A stretch of 64,000 bases of DNA, taken from Bradyrhizobium sp. LTSP885 (GTDB taxonomy: Bacteria; Pseudomonadota; Alphaproteobacteria; Rhizobiales; Xanthobacteraceae). Shown here in pieces: positions 1 to 7,918 of the stretch. The stretch is from positions 38,059-102,058 of the forward strand of contig NZ_JYMT01000027.1 of NCBI RefSeq assembly GCF_000938305.1, written 5' to 3'. The notes beneath the pieces are model-generated. The model did not search any database. It was not told the origin of the DNA and worked only from the letters and a program-made list of their open reading frames with translations. The first letter of the stretch is position 1. Every line of letters starts with the position of its first letter. The position numbers were made by a program, and so were the translations under genes.

Positions 1-2379
1 GGTGATGTTCTTCAGCGACGGCATCAGTAGCGCCATCTCGGTGAAGACCTCGCCCGGACCCGCATAGTTCCAGGGCAAGCCCATGCGCTTGCCGATCTCC
101 TGGATGATCCAGAGATCCTGCCGTGCGTCGCCCGGCGGCTTGATCACCTCGCGCGCCAATTGCACACGGCGATCGGTGTTGGTGAAGGAGCCGGATTTCT
201 CCGCGAAAGCCGACGCCGGCAGGATGACGTCGGCGTGGAATGCGGTCTCGGTGACGAAGAGATCCTGCACCACCAGATGGTCCAGCTTCGCGAGCGCCTC
301 GCGCGCGTGCTGCAAATCGGGATCCGACATCGCCGGATTCTCGCCCTCGACATACATGCCGTGAATCTGGCCGGCATGGATCGCATTCATGATCTCGACC
401 ACGGTCAGCCCGCGCACCGGATCGAGCTCCTGGCCCCAGAGCTTCTCGAAGGCGCCGCGCAGGTCGTCGCGGCCGACCGGCTGGTAGTCCGGCAGGAACA
501 TCGGAATCAGTCCGGCGTCGGACGCGCCCTGCACGTTGTTCTGGCCGCGCAGCGGATGCAACCCGGTGCCGGGGCGGCCGACCTGGCCGGTGATCAGCGC
601 GAGCGCGATCAGGCAGCGCGCATTGTCGGTGCCATGGACATGCTGGCTGATGCCCATGCCCCAGAAGATGATCGAGGATTTTGCGCGCGCGTAAGTGCGG
701 GCCACCTCGCGCAGCGTCTCGGCCGCAATACCGCAGATCGGCGCCATCTTCTCCGGCGTGAACTCCACGATCTTCGCCTTGAGATCCTCATAGCCTTCGG
801 TGTAGCCCGCGATGTACTGCTCGTCGGCAAGCCCCTCCGTGATGATGGTGTTGATCATCGCGTTCAGCATCGCGACGTCGGAGCCCGGCTTGAACTGGAG
901 ATGCGTGGTGGCGTGGCGCGACAACGTCTGCCGGCGCGGATCCATCACGAACAGCTTGGCGCCGCGCTTGGCGGCGTTCTTGATGAAGGTCGCGGCGACC
1001 GGATGGTTGATGGTCGGGTTGGCGCCGATCACCCAGATCACCTCGGCATCGGCGGCGGCGGCAAACGGCGCCGACACCGCGCCCGAACTCAGGCCTTCGA
1101 ACAGCGCCGCCACCGACGAGGCGTGGCAGAGCCGCGTGCAATGGTCGACATTGTTGGAGCCGAAGCCGGTGCGCACCAGCTTCTGGAACAGATAGGCCTC
1201 TTCGTTCGATCCCTTGGCCGAGCCGAATCCGGCGAGCGCCTTGCCGCCCTTCTCGTCGCGGATCTTGTTCAGGCCGTTGGCGGCGATGTCGAGCGCCTCT
1301 TCCCATGACGCCTCACGGAAATGCGTAAAGGGATTCGCGGGATCGACCTGATCGTTGGCGTTCTTCGGAACGTTCGGCAGCCGGACCAGCGGCTTGGTCA
1401 AACGGTTGGGGTGATGGATGTAGTCGAAGCCGAAGCGACCCTTGACGCAGAGCCGGTTGTGGTTGGCGGGGCCGTCGCGGCCCGCGGCGTAAATCACCTT
1501 CTCGTCCTTGACCTCGTAAGTGACCTGGCAGCCGACGCCGCAATACGGGCAGAGCGAATCCACCTTGCGGTCGGGATAAATGACGCGGGTCTGCTTGTCG
1601 TCGAGCATCACTGCCGGCATCAGCGCGCCGGTCGGACAGGCCTGCACGCATTCACCGCAGGCCACGCAAGTGGACTCGCCCATCGGGTCGTCGAAGTCGA
1701 ACACGATCTTGGAGCCGTGATTGCGATAGGCCATGCCGATGACGTCGTTGACCTGCACCTCGCGGCAGGCGCGCACGCACAGCCCGCACTGGATGCAGGC
1801 ATCGAGATTGACGCTCATCGCCGGGTGGCTGGCATCGCCGTGCCAGCGCTCGGCGGCCGGGAAGCGGCTCTCGGTGACGCCGGTCTTCTCCGCCCAGTGC
1901 CAGAATTTCGACTCCGGATCGTGCGAGGTCGCGCGCGCCGGCTGATCGGCGACCAGAAGCTCCATCACCATCTTCTGCGCGGCGACGGCACGGGCACTCG
2001 CCGATTTCACCTTCATGCCGACGCTTGGCGTCCGCTTGCACGATGCCGCCAGCACCCGCTCGCCTTCGATCTCGACCATGCAGGCGCGGCAATTGCCGTC
2101 GGGCCGGTAATCCGGCTCAGGCGAATAGCAGAGGTGCGGAATCTCGGTGCCTTGCCGCTTGGCCACTTGCCAGATGGTCTCGTCCGCCTTCGCCTCGACC
2201 TGCTGTCCGTCGAGCTCGAACTTGATCATCTGAGGTCCGCTGCCCTCGCCACCGATCATCCCGATCGGTTCGGAATGGGTGACCGTTACCCGGCCATCCG
2301 GCACGTTCTTGCCTCCCGCCGCACCTTTGGCGTCATGACCGTATCCTTGCGGCGTCGGAGAGGTTTTGTCGGTGCTCAT
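1..2379 (-). CDS. fdsA: NAD-dependent formate dehydrogenase alpha (molybdopterin) subunit, partial
   Basis: Catalytic subunit of a cytoplasmic Mo-dependent formate dehydrogenase (formate to CO2). The frame is open from an ATG at 2379 to the left edge, 793 codons, so roughly the last 150 residues of a ~950-aa family protein are missing. In order I see a plant-type [2Fe-2S] domain (LCYSPEPDY..NCRAC), ferredoxin-like clusters (CIQCGLCVRACREVQ, CVACGECVQACP), the CPYCGVGC cluster that opens the molybdopterin domain, and HCTRLCHASS, which carries the probable Mo-ligand cysteine. It lies 50 nt downstream of the fused FdsG-FdsB gene and is surely co-transcribed. Context with moeA, mobA and fdhD supports the assignment over a NuoG-like protein. 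Confidence 0.93.
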   Translation of the reverse strand, partial: MSTDKTSPTPQGYGHDAKGAAGGKNVPDGRVTVTHSEPIGMIGGEGSGPQMIKFELDGQQVEAKADETIWQVAKRQGTEIPHLCYSPEPDYRPDGNCRACMVEIEGERVLAASCKRTPSVGMKVKSASARAVAAQKMVMELLVADQPARATSHDPESKFWHWAEKTGVTESRFPAAERWHGDASHPAMSVNLDACIQCGLCVRACREVQVNDVIGMAYRNHGSKIVFDFDDPMGESTCVACGECVQACPTGALMPAVMLDDKQTRVIYPDRKVDSLCPYCGVGCQVTYEVKDEKVIYAAGRDGPANHNRLCVKGRFGFDYIHHPNRLTKPLVRLPNVPKNANDQVDPANPFTHFREASWEEALDIAANGLNKIRDEKGGKALAGFGSAKGSNEEAYLFQKLVRTGFGSNNVDHCTRLCHASSVAALFEGLSSGAVSAPFAAAADAEVIWVIGANPTINHPVAATFIKNAAKRGAKLFVMDPRRQTLSRHATTHLQFKPGSDVAMLNAMINTIITEGLADEQYIAGYTEGYEDLKAKIVEFTPEKMAPICGIAAETLREVARTYARAKSSIIFWGMGISQHVHGTDNARCLIALALITGQVGRPGTGLHPLRGQNNVQGASDAGLIPMFLPDYQPVGRDDLRGAFEKLWGQELDPVRGLTVVEIMNAIHAGQIHGMYVEGENPAMSDPDLQHAREALAKLDHLVVQDLFVTETAFHADVILPASAFAEKSGSFTNTDRRVQLAREVIKPPGDARQDLWIIQEIGKRMGLPWNYAGPGEVFTEMALLMPSLKNIT

Positions 2380-2429
2380 GGTGAAACCTCGAGGGATTGC
2401 CGGAAACGTTCTAGACAGCAATGAAGCTG

Positions 2430-4130
2430 TCAGACCGCGAACTCCTCCGGAAAGTATTTGATCACAGTTGTCAGCGGATTGGAGGCTGCCTGGCCAAGCC
2501 CGCAGATCGAGGCATCGCGCATCGCCTGGCTCAATTCGTCGAGCAGTTCGCGGTTCCAGACCGGCCGTTGCATCAGCAGCGCCGCCTTCTGGGTGCCGAC
2601 CCGGCAGGGCGTGCACTGGCCACAGCTTTCATCCTCGAAGAACCGCATCAGGTTCAGCGCGGCCCCTTTCACGCTGTCATGCTCGGACAGGATGATGACC
2701 GCGGCGGAGCCGATGAAGCAGCCGTATTTCTCCAGCGTGCCGAAATCGAGCGGAATATCGTCCATCGCGGCCGGCAGGATGCCGCCGGACGCGCCGCCCG
2801 GCAGATAGGCGTGGAACGTATGTCCATCAGCCATGCCGCCGCAGAACTCGTCGATCAGCTCACGCACGGTGATACCCGCGGGCGCGAGCTTCATGCCGGG
2901 AGTCCTGACGCGGCCCGATACCGAGTAGCTGCGCAGGCCGTGACGGTCGTGGCGGCCATGGCTCTTCCACCAGTCGGCACCCTTCTCGACGATGTCGCGC
3001 ACCCACCACAAGGTCTCGATGTTGTTGATCAAGGTCGGCTGACCGAACAGACCGACCTGGAACGGGAACGGAGGCTTGTGACGGGGCAATCCGCGCTTGC
3101 CTTCCAGGCTCTCCAACAGCGAGGATTCCTCGCCGCAGATATAGGCCCCGGCGCCGCGGCGCATGTGCAGCGCAGGTCCGCCGGGCGGCAGTTTTGCGAT
3201 CTCGCGCTCCAGGATTTGGCGGGAGGCCGGATATTCGTCACGCAGATAGATGTAGATGTCGGTCGCTTCGACCACATGCGCGCCGATCAGCGTGCCCTCG
3301 AGAAAGCGGTGCGGGTCGGTTTCGAGATAGTAGCGGTCCTTGAACGTGCCGGGTTCGCCCTCGTCGCCATTGACCGCCATCAGCCGCGGACCGGTCTCGC
3401 CCAGCACCGAACGCCACTTGCGCCCGGTCGGAAAACCGGCGCCGCCGAGCCCGCGCAACGAGGCGTCGTCGAGCGCCTTCAGCAAATCCTCCTTCGGCAA
3501 TTCGCCGGAGCGCAGGCGCTTCAGCAGCGTGTAGCCGCCGCCGGCGACATAGGCGTCGAAGTCGACGTAGCCGGGGAGATGCGGGTGAGTGTCGCCGCCT
3601 TTCGCCGCCGCGAGCACATTGTCGACCGTGGCGTGATCGACGAAATGATGGCCGACCTCGGCTGCCGGTGCTGTATCGCAACGGCCGACGCAGGGCGCAC
3701 GCACCACGCGGATGCCGGGGCCGGCGACGCTCTGCAATTCATGCAGCAGCTTTTCCGCGCCGAGCATCGCGCAGGTCAGGGAATCGCAGACGCGGATGGT
3801 CAGCGGCGCGATATCAGGCTCGCCTTCCTTCACGACATCGAAATGCGCGTAGAAGGTCGCGGTCTCGAACACTTCGGCGAAAGACAGCTTCATCTCGTCG
3901 GCCAGCGCCGCGAGATGGCTTGCGGAAATCTGATGATATCTGTCCTGGATCAAGTGCAGATACTCGATCAGGAGGTCGTGGCGCCGCGGCCGGTCGCCGA
4001 GCAGAAGCTCGACCTCATGCGCCGCCGTCGGATCGATCTGGCGGCCCTTGGGGGTCGATTTGGCCCGCCGCCGTCCTTCGCCCGGATGTTCGAACGAGCG
4101 GACCTTTTGCACGTCATGACTCATCGACAT
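2430..4130 (-). CDS. fdsB: Formate dehydrogenase diaphorase subunit, FdsG-FdsB (NuoE-NuoF) fusion
   Basis: Transfers electrons from formate dehydrogenase to NAD+. Residues ~20-160 form a complete NuoE/FdsG-type domain with the four [2Fe-2S] cysteines (CDSLTC and CVGRC). The rest is NuoF/FdsB-like, with GLRGLGGAGFPTGRKW, an NGDEGEPGTFKDR FMN/NAD site, GAGAYICGEESSL and the C-terminal [4Fe-4S] motif ESCGQCTPCRVG. I chose the ATG at 4130 because GGGAG precedes it; an in-frame ATG at 4151 has no such site and one at 4124 is also possible. No separate fdsG exists upstream, so the N-terminal domain probably supplies that subunit. A perfect palindrome lies just upstream. Confidence 0.93.
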   Translation of the reverse strand: MSMSHDVQKVRSFEHPGEGRRRAKSTPKGRQIDPTAAHEVELLLGDRPRRHDLLIEYLHLIQDRYHQISASHLAALADEMKLSFAEVFETATFYAHFDVVKEGEPDIAPLTIRVCDSLTCAMLGAEKLLHELQSVAGPGIRVVRAPCVGRCDTAPAAEVGHHFVDHATVDNVLAAAKGGDTHPHLPGYVDFDAYVAGGGYTLLKRLRSGELPKEDLLKALDDASLRGLGGAGFPTGRKWRSVLGETGPRLMAVNGDEGEPGTFKDRYYLETDPHRFLEGTLIGAHVVEATDIYIYLRDEYPASRQILEREIAKLPPGGPALHMRRGAGAYICGEESSLLESLEGKRGLPRHKPPFPFQVGLFGQPTLINNIETLWWVRDIVEKGADWWKSHGRHDRHGLRSYSVSGRVRTPGMKLAPAGITVRELIDEFCGGMADGHTFHAYLPGGASGGILPAAMDDIPLDFGTLEKYGCFIGSAAVIILSEHDSVKGAALNLMRFFEDESCGQCTPCRVGTQKAALLMQRPVWNRELLDELSQAMRDASICGLGQAASNPLTTVIKYFPEEFAV

Positions 4131-4158
4131 CTCGCTCCCGGCACACTCCACGGAAGTC

Positions 4159-4189
4159 TAGTCCTTGGCATACCAAATGCCAAGGACTA
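4159..4189. promoter_or_regulatory. Perfect 13-bp inverted repeat upstream of fds; probable operator
   Basis: Arms TAGTCCTTGGCAT and ATGCCAAGGACTA are perfectly complementary around ACCAA, 29 bases upstream of the fdsB start. The core at 4165-4184 matches 18 of 20 positions of a palindrome upstream of sucC (49661-49680). There is no T-tract, so an operator is more likely than a terminator. The TTGG..CCAA form resembles sites of GntR/FCD-type regulators; that link is inference. Confidence 0.6.
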
Positions 4190-4334
4190 ACAAGCCGCTC
4201 GTTTCCGCGGTGATCCTGACGCGGACCGGAAGAATCGAGCGCCAATCCCATTGGGACACACGCCTGGGGCAAAGTCGATTCTTCGAACGTCGCGGTCGCC
4301 GGTGGTCCTCCCAGCGGTCCGCGAACCGTTGCGG

Positions 4335-4583
4335 TCAGGTCGGCTGCGGCGACGTATCACCCGCTTTTTCGATCAGAAAAACGATTCCGTGCTCGCCGCG
4401 TTCCGCAATCTCGACCCGATCGCCGGTCTCGCGGATCAGGTTCGGGATATCGATCACCGACAGCGGATCGGTACAGCGCACTTCCAGAAAGTCTCCCGCC
4501 TGGACAGCCCTGAGCGCCTTCCGCGTCTTCAGCGCAGGCAACGGGCATTTGAGGCCGGTCAGATCGAGTTTCGTCGTGGTCAT
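4335..4583 (-). CDS. TusA/SirA-family sulfur carrier protein
   Basis: An 82-aa protein of the usual TusA size. It starts MTTTKLDLTGLKCPLPALKTR, where the Cys of CPLP is the persulfide-carrying residue of the family. The second half (VRCTDPLSVIDIPNLIRETG) fits the TusA fold. It lies 57 nt downstream of moeA on the same strand and 205 nt upstream of the fds genes. FdhD receives sulfur for the molybdenum cofactor of formate dehydrogenase, so this TusA-like protein may feed that relay rather than tRNA thiolation. That role is inferred from context only; YeeD- or YedF-like members look similar. Confidence 0.85.
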   Translation of the reverse strand: MTTTKLDLTGLKCPLPALKTRKALRAVQAGDFLEVRCTDPLSVIDIPNLIRETGDRVEIAERGEHGIVFLIEKAGDTSPQPT

Positions 4584-4640
4584 GTCGCGAACATGGCGAA
4601 GCGGTCCGGCACCGTCAACATCGGGGAACCGAGGGGTCTG

Positions 4641-5897
4641 TCAGATCAAACTGGCGTAAGCGAGAAAGCCGACCGTCTGGCCGGGCTCGACGCGCTCGAT
4701 GGCTTCGCCCAGTTCCACCAAGCCATCGGTGTCCACCAGCGACGAGAGCAATCCCGCGCCCTCGCGCGGAAACTTGACCGCCTCGAGCTCACCATTCTGG
4801 CCCTTGCGCAGATTGACCCTGATATATTCGCGGCGGCCGAGCTTCTTCTTGTAGGAGAACGCCGCGCGCAGCGGCATCGGAACCAGAGGCTGTAGCGCGG
4901 CGCCCGCCAGCGCCAGCACCGTCGGTCGCACCACATGGACGAAGGTGACGAAACTTGCGACCGGATTTCCGGGCAATCCGATGAACGGTGTGCCGCCGAT
5001 GATCCCCATCGCGACGGGACGTCCGGGTTTGATCGCCATCCGCCACAGCACCAGCGCTCCGACACTTTCGACGCTGGCCTTGACGTGGTCCTCTTCGCCG
5101 GTCGAGACCCCGCCGGTGGTCAGGATCAGATCGTGCGCGCCGGCGACCTTCTTCAAGCCGTCGGCGAGCGCTACGCGGTCGTCGCTGACGATACCGAGAT
5201 CGCTGACGTCGCAACCCAGCCGCTTCAACATCGCCATCAGCATGAAGCGGTTGGAATCGAACAATTGCGCCGCTGCACGCGGGCTTCCCGGCGATACCAG
5301 TTCGTTGCCGGTCGAAAACACCGCGACGCGGATTCGCCGGCGTACATCGAGCTGGGTCAGGCCGAACGCCGCCGCCAGCGCGACGTCCTGCGGCCGCAGG
5401 CGTTGCCCGGCTGCGAGGGCCGGCGTACCGATCGGAATGTCTTCGCCGGCGGGACGCACATTGGCGCCCGGCCGAAGCCCCGCCGGGAGAATAACCCCGC
5501 CTGAGCCATCGAGGCGGACGTCCTCCTGCATGAACACCGTGTCAGCGCCGTCCGGAAGCGGCGCGCCGGTGAACACCCGCATTGCGTGGCCCGGTTCGAT
5601 GATTCCTGCCGCCGACGCGCCGGCCTGAATCCGGCCCGTCACCGGAAACGCCCTTTCCTCTCCGCGCGGAACGTCGTCGCCGCGGATCGCGTAGCCATCG
5701 ACCGCGGAATTGGTGAAGGGCGGCAGCGGCAGCGGCGCAGAAATGCCGCTTGCGAGAATGCGCCCATCGGCTTGACCTAAGGAAACAGTCTCGGTGTCCT
5801 GCACCGCCTTCACCCGCGCAGCGATGATCGACACGGCTTCGTCGACCGACATCATCGGCCCGCCAAACGCGAAGCAATCGTCGGACAGTTGCGCCAT
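4641..5897 (-). CDS. moeA: Molybdopterin molybdotransferase MoeA
   Basis: Inserts molybdate into adenylylated molybdopterin. At 418 aa it has normal family length. Diagnostic stretches are PLPPFTNSAVDGYAIRGDD near residue 60, FTGAPLPDGADTV, the MoCF-binding core LTTGGVSTGEEDHV, and GLPGNPVASFVTF. The C-terminal beta-domain (FSYKKKLGRREYIRVNL) is intact. It is divergent from fdhD across an 86-nt gap and precedes the TusA-like gene and the fds genes, so it probably serves the adjacent formate dehydrogenase among other Mo enzymes. Start is an ATG (MAQLSDDCFAFGG); no better alternative is evident. Confidence 0.96.
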   Translation of the reverse strand: MAQLSDDCFAFGGPMMSVDEAVSIIAARVKAVQDTETVSLGQADGRILASGISAPLPLPPFTNSAVDGYAIRGDDVPRGEERAFPVTGRIQAGASAAGIIEPGHAMRVFTGAPLPDGADTVFMQEDVRLDGSGGVILPAGLRPGANVRPAGEDIPIGTPALAAGQRLRPQDVALAAAFGLTQLDVRRRIRVAVFSTGNELVSPGSPRAAAQLFDSNRFMLMAMLKRLGCDVSDLGIVSDDRVALADGLKKVAGAHDLILTTGGVSTGEEDHVKASVESVGALVLWRMAIKPGRPVAMGIIGGTPFIGLPGNPVASFVTFVHVVRPTVLALAGAALQPLVPMPLRAAFSYKKKLGRREYIRVNLRKGQNGELEAVKFPREGAGLLSSLVDTDGLVELGEAIERVEPGQTVGFLAYASLI

Positions 5898-5983
5898 CTC
5901 GGTTCTCCGGGCCGATCAAGCCCGCTTCACATCCAAAGCTGCTTTATATCCACCGGCACGGAATGTCATGATATCAAACAGAC

Positions 5984-6874
5984 ATGATCGAGACCGATAA
6001 AGCCGAGGTTCCCCTGATCGTGCCGGATCCGACCGATCGGCGGCTGACCGAGCGCGTGACCGGCACCGACCAGACCGGCGCCGCGGTCGAGATCAGCGTT
6101 CCCGTCGAGCGGCCGCTGACGCTCTATCTGAACGCGCAGGAAATCGTCACCATGATGACGATCGGCGACTACCCGGAATATCTCGCGCTGGGCTATCTGC
6201 TCAACCAGAACATGCTGAAATACGACGATGTCGTCACCGAAGTGGAATACGACGACGACCTGCAGGTGGTGGTGGTGCGCACCGAGCGTCACACCAATTT
6301 CGAAGCCAAACTGAAGAAGCGCACGCAGACCTCGGGCTGCGCGCAGGGCACGGCGTTCGGCGACCTGCTCGAGGCCGTGGAAAGCGTGGCCTTGCCGAAG
6401 GCGGAATTGCGCACGTCCTGGCTCTATCAGATGACGCACACGATCAACACGATGCCTTCGCTCTACCTCGAGGCCGGCGCGATCCACGGCTGCGTGCTGT
6501 GCAAGGAGGGCACGCCGGTCTGCTACACAGAAGACGTCGGCCGCCACAACGCCGTCGACAAGATCGCGGGCTGGATCTATCGCCACCGCGTCGATCCCGC
6601 CGACAAGATCCTCTACACCACGGGACGCCTCACCTCCGAGATGATCATCAAGACAGTCCGAATGGGTATTCCGATTTTGGTGTCGCGCTCGGGCTTCACG
6701 GCCTGGGGCGTCGAACTGGCGCGGCAGGTCGGATTGACGCTGGTCGGACGTGCGCGCGGCAAGCGTTTCATCGCATTGTCGGGCGAGGAGCGGATCATCC
6801 ACGATCAGAACCTCGCCTTCGTCGAGGACGAATCCGCGCGCCACAAACGCAAGGGCGAAGATCGTGACGATTGA
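5984..6874 (+). CDS. fdhD: Formate dehydrogenase accessory sulfurtransferase FdhD (FdsC-like)
   Basis: Transfers sulfur to the molybdenum cofactor before insertion into formate dehydrogenase; cytoplasmic. At 296 aa it matches the family, with the hallmark EDVGRHNAVDKIAG and YTTGRLTSEM..K stretches. The catalytic loop reads TSGCAQG (Cys119), so the second Cys of the usual CxxC is Gly. A separate Cys group (C170, C173, C180 in HGCVLCKEGTPVC) precedes the EDVGRHN motif. Its end overlaps the mobA start by 11 nt, so the two are translationally linked. It is divergent from moeA. The partner enzyme is probably the fds dehydrogenase at the left edge. Confidence 0.93.
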   Translation: MIETDKAEVPLIVPDPTDRRLTERVTGTDQTGAAVEISVPVERPLTLYLNAQEIVTMMTIGDYPEYLALGYLLNQNMLKYDDVVTEVEYDDDLQVVVVRTERHTNFEAKLKKRTQTSGCAQGTAFGDLLEAVESVALPKAELRTSWLYQMTHTINTMPSLYLEAGAIHGCVLCKEGTPVCYTEDVGRHNAVDKIAGWIYRHRVDPADKILYTTGRLTSEMIIKTVRMGIPILVSRSGFTAWGVELARQVGLTLVGRARGKRFIALSGEERIIHDQNLAFVEDESARHKRKGEDRDD

Positions 6875-7517
6875 GATTCCACCGACGCCGGGCGTGCTGC
6901 TCGCCGGCGGCCTGGCGCGGCGGATGGGTGGCGGCGACAAGCCGATGCGCCTGATCGCCGGACGCACCATCCTCGAACGCGTGATCACGCGGCTGGAGCC
7001 GCAATGCGACGGGCTGGTTCTGAACGCCAATGGCGATCCGTCCCGCTTCGCCGCCTTCGGCCTTCCCGTCATCGCCGACACGGTGAAGGATTTTCCGGGA
7101 CCGCTTGCCGGCGTTCTTGCCGCACTCGACTGGACGGCGGCCAATCGGCCGGGCGTCGAATTCATCCTCAGTGCCGCGGCGGACTGCCCGTTCCTGCCGC
7201 GCGATCTGGTCGCGCGGCTGCATCGTGCCCGCCTGGAGCAGGATGCGCAGCTTGCGGTCGCTGCGTCCGCGGGGCAGTCGCACCCGGTGATCGGATTGTG
7301 GAACGTCGCATTGCGTGACGAGCTGCGCCACGCACTGGTCGCGGAAGATGTGCGCAAGATCGACCGCTGGACCGCACGCTACCGGCTCGCGACCGTGACG
7401 TGGCCGACGGACCAGCTCGACCCGTTCTTCAACGCCAACACCATGGACGACATCGCCGAAGCCGACCGGTTGGCGGAACTGGACGGGAGCATGGCGCAAC
7501 AACCGCCGCGGAGCTAA
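6864..7517 (+). CDS. mobA: Molybdenum cofactor guanylyltransferase MobA
   Basis: Converts Mo-molybdopterin to the guanine dinucleotide form with GTP. The nucleotidyltransferase signature GVLLAGGLARRMGGGDKP sits at the N-terminus; later SAAADCPFLP contributes the metal-binding Asp, and NANTMDD is near the C-terminus. The start is a GTG inside the end of fdhD (11-nt overlap). It gives 217 aa and places the signature about 10 residues in, as usual. The open frame extends upstream only within fdhD. Bis-MGD is the cofactor form used by formate dehydrogenases, in line with the neighbours. No mobB follows. Confidence 0.93.
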   Translation: MTIEIPPTPGVLLAGGLARRMGGGDKPMRLIAGRTILERVITRLEPQCDGLVLNANGDPSRFAAFGLPVIADTVKDFPGPLAGVLAALDWTAANRPGVEFILSAAADCPFLPRDLVARLHRARLEQDAQLAVAASAGQSHPVIGLWNVALRDELRHALVAEDVRKIDRWTARYRLATVTWPTDQLDPFFNANTMDDIAEADRLAELDGSMAQQPPRS

Positions 7518-7617
7518 CCGCCGACGCGTTTGCGCAATAGGACCTATTACATCGGAAACAGTCTGCCTACGCTTCTCCGAAGCTTCGGGAGACGCCCTTC
7601 GCCCGGCTCTGAAAGAG

Positions 7618-7707
7618 TGGCGGAGAGGGAGGGATTCGAACCCCCGATAGGCTTGCACCTATGCCGCATTTCGAGTGCGGTGCATTCGACCACTCTGCCA
7701 CCTCTCC
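7618..7707 (-). tRNA. tRNA-Ser (anticodon CGA)
   Basis: A 90-nt cloverleaf on the minus strand with acceptor GGAGAGG pairing CCTCTCC, discriminator G and an encoded CCA. The anticodon stem CCGCA/TGCGG encloses loop CTCGAAA, giving anticodon CGA (reads UCG). A long variable arm (TAGGTGCAAGCCTA) marks a class II serine tRNA. The T-arm contains GGTTCGAATCC. Confidence 0.97.
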
Positions 7708-7746
7708 AGTGGTCCGGGTGATTTGCGTCACCCGCGGTCGGGGCGT

Positions 7747-7775
7747 GTTCTAGGCGAGGATGGCGGGCCAGACAA
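7747..7775 (-). promoter_or_regulatory. Probable sigma-70 promoter of tRNA-Ser
   Basis: On the minus strand TTGTCT (7770-7775), a 17-bp spacer and TAGAAC (7747-7752) form a plausible -35/-10 pair. The first tRNA base is 40 nt beyond the -10 element. A short hairpin (GGGTGA..TCACCC) lies in the leader. Confidence 0.55.
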
Positions 7776-7918
7776 GGCGCTGCAATAATATTTCCGTCAC
7801 GGTCACATGGGCCGAAATGGACTTCGTAGCGTTTGAATAACGTGCGCTGAAACAACGCACTAGCGCCCAGGCTCGATTCGGCCGGGCGTTATTGAGCCAA
7901 ATGGAAGGGAGCGGAGAT

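Noticed and set aside
160..1308. Long open frame on the plus strand opposite fdsA, and many similar frames opposite other genes (for example 4.4 kb, 43.2-46.1 kb, 60.6-63.4 kb)
   Set aside because: GC-rich antisense shadows: low-complexity Arg/Ala/His composition, no motifs, and fully overlapped by well-supported genes.
5898..5983. FixK/FNR-type box between moeA and fdhD
   Set aside because: ATGATATCAAAC is only half of the TTGAT-N4-ATCAA pattern; no second half-site.
7618..7707. tRNA-Ser as an integration site of a mobile element
   Set aside because: Flanks are ordinary genes; no integrase and no duplicated tRNA 3' end seen.
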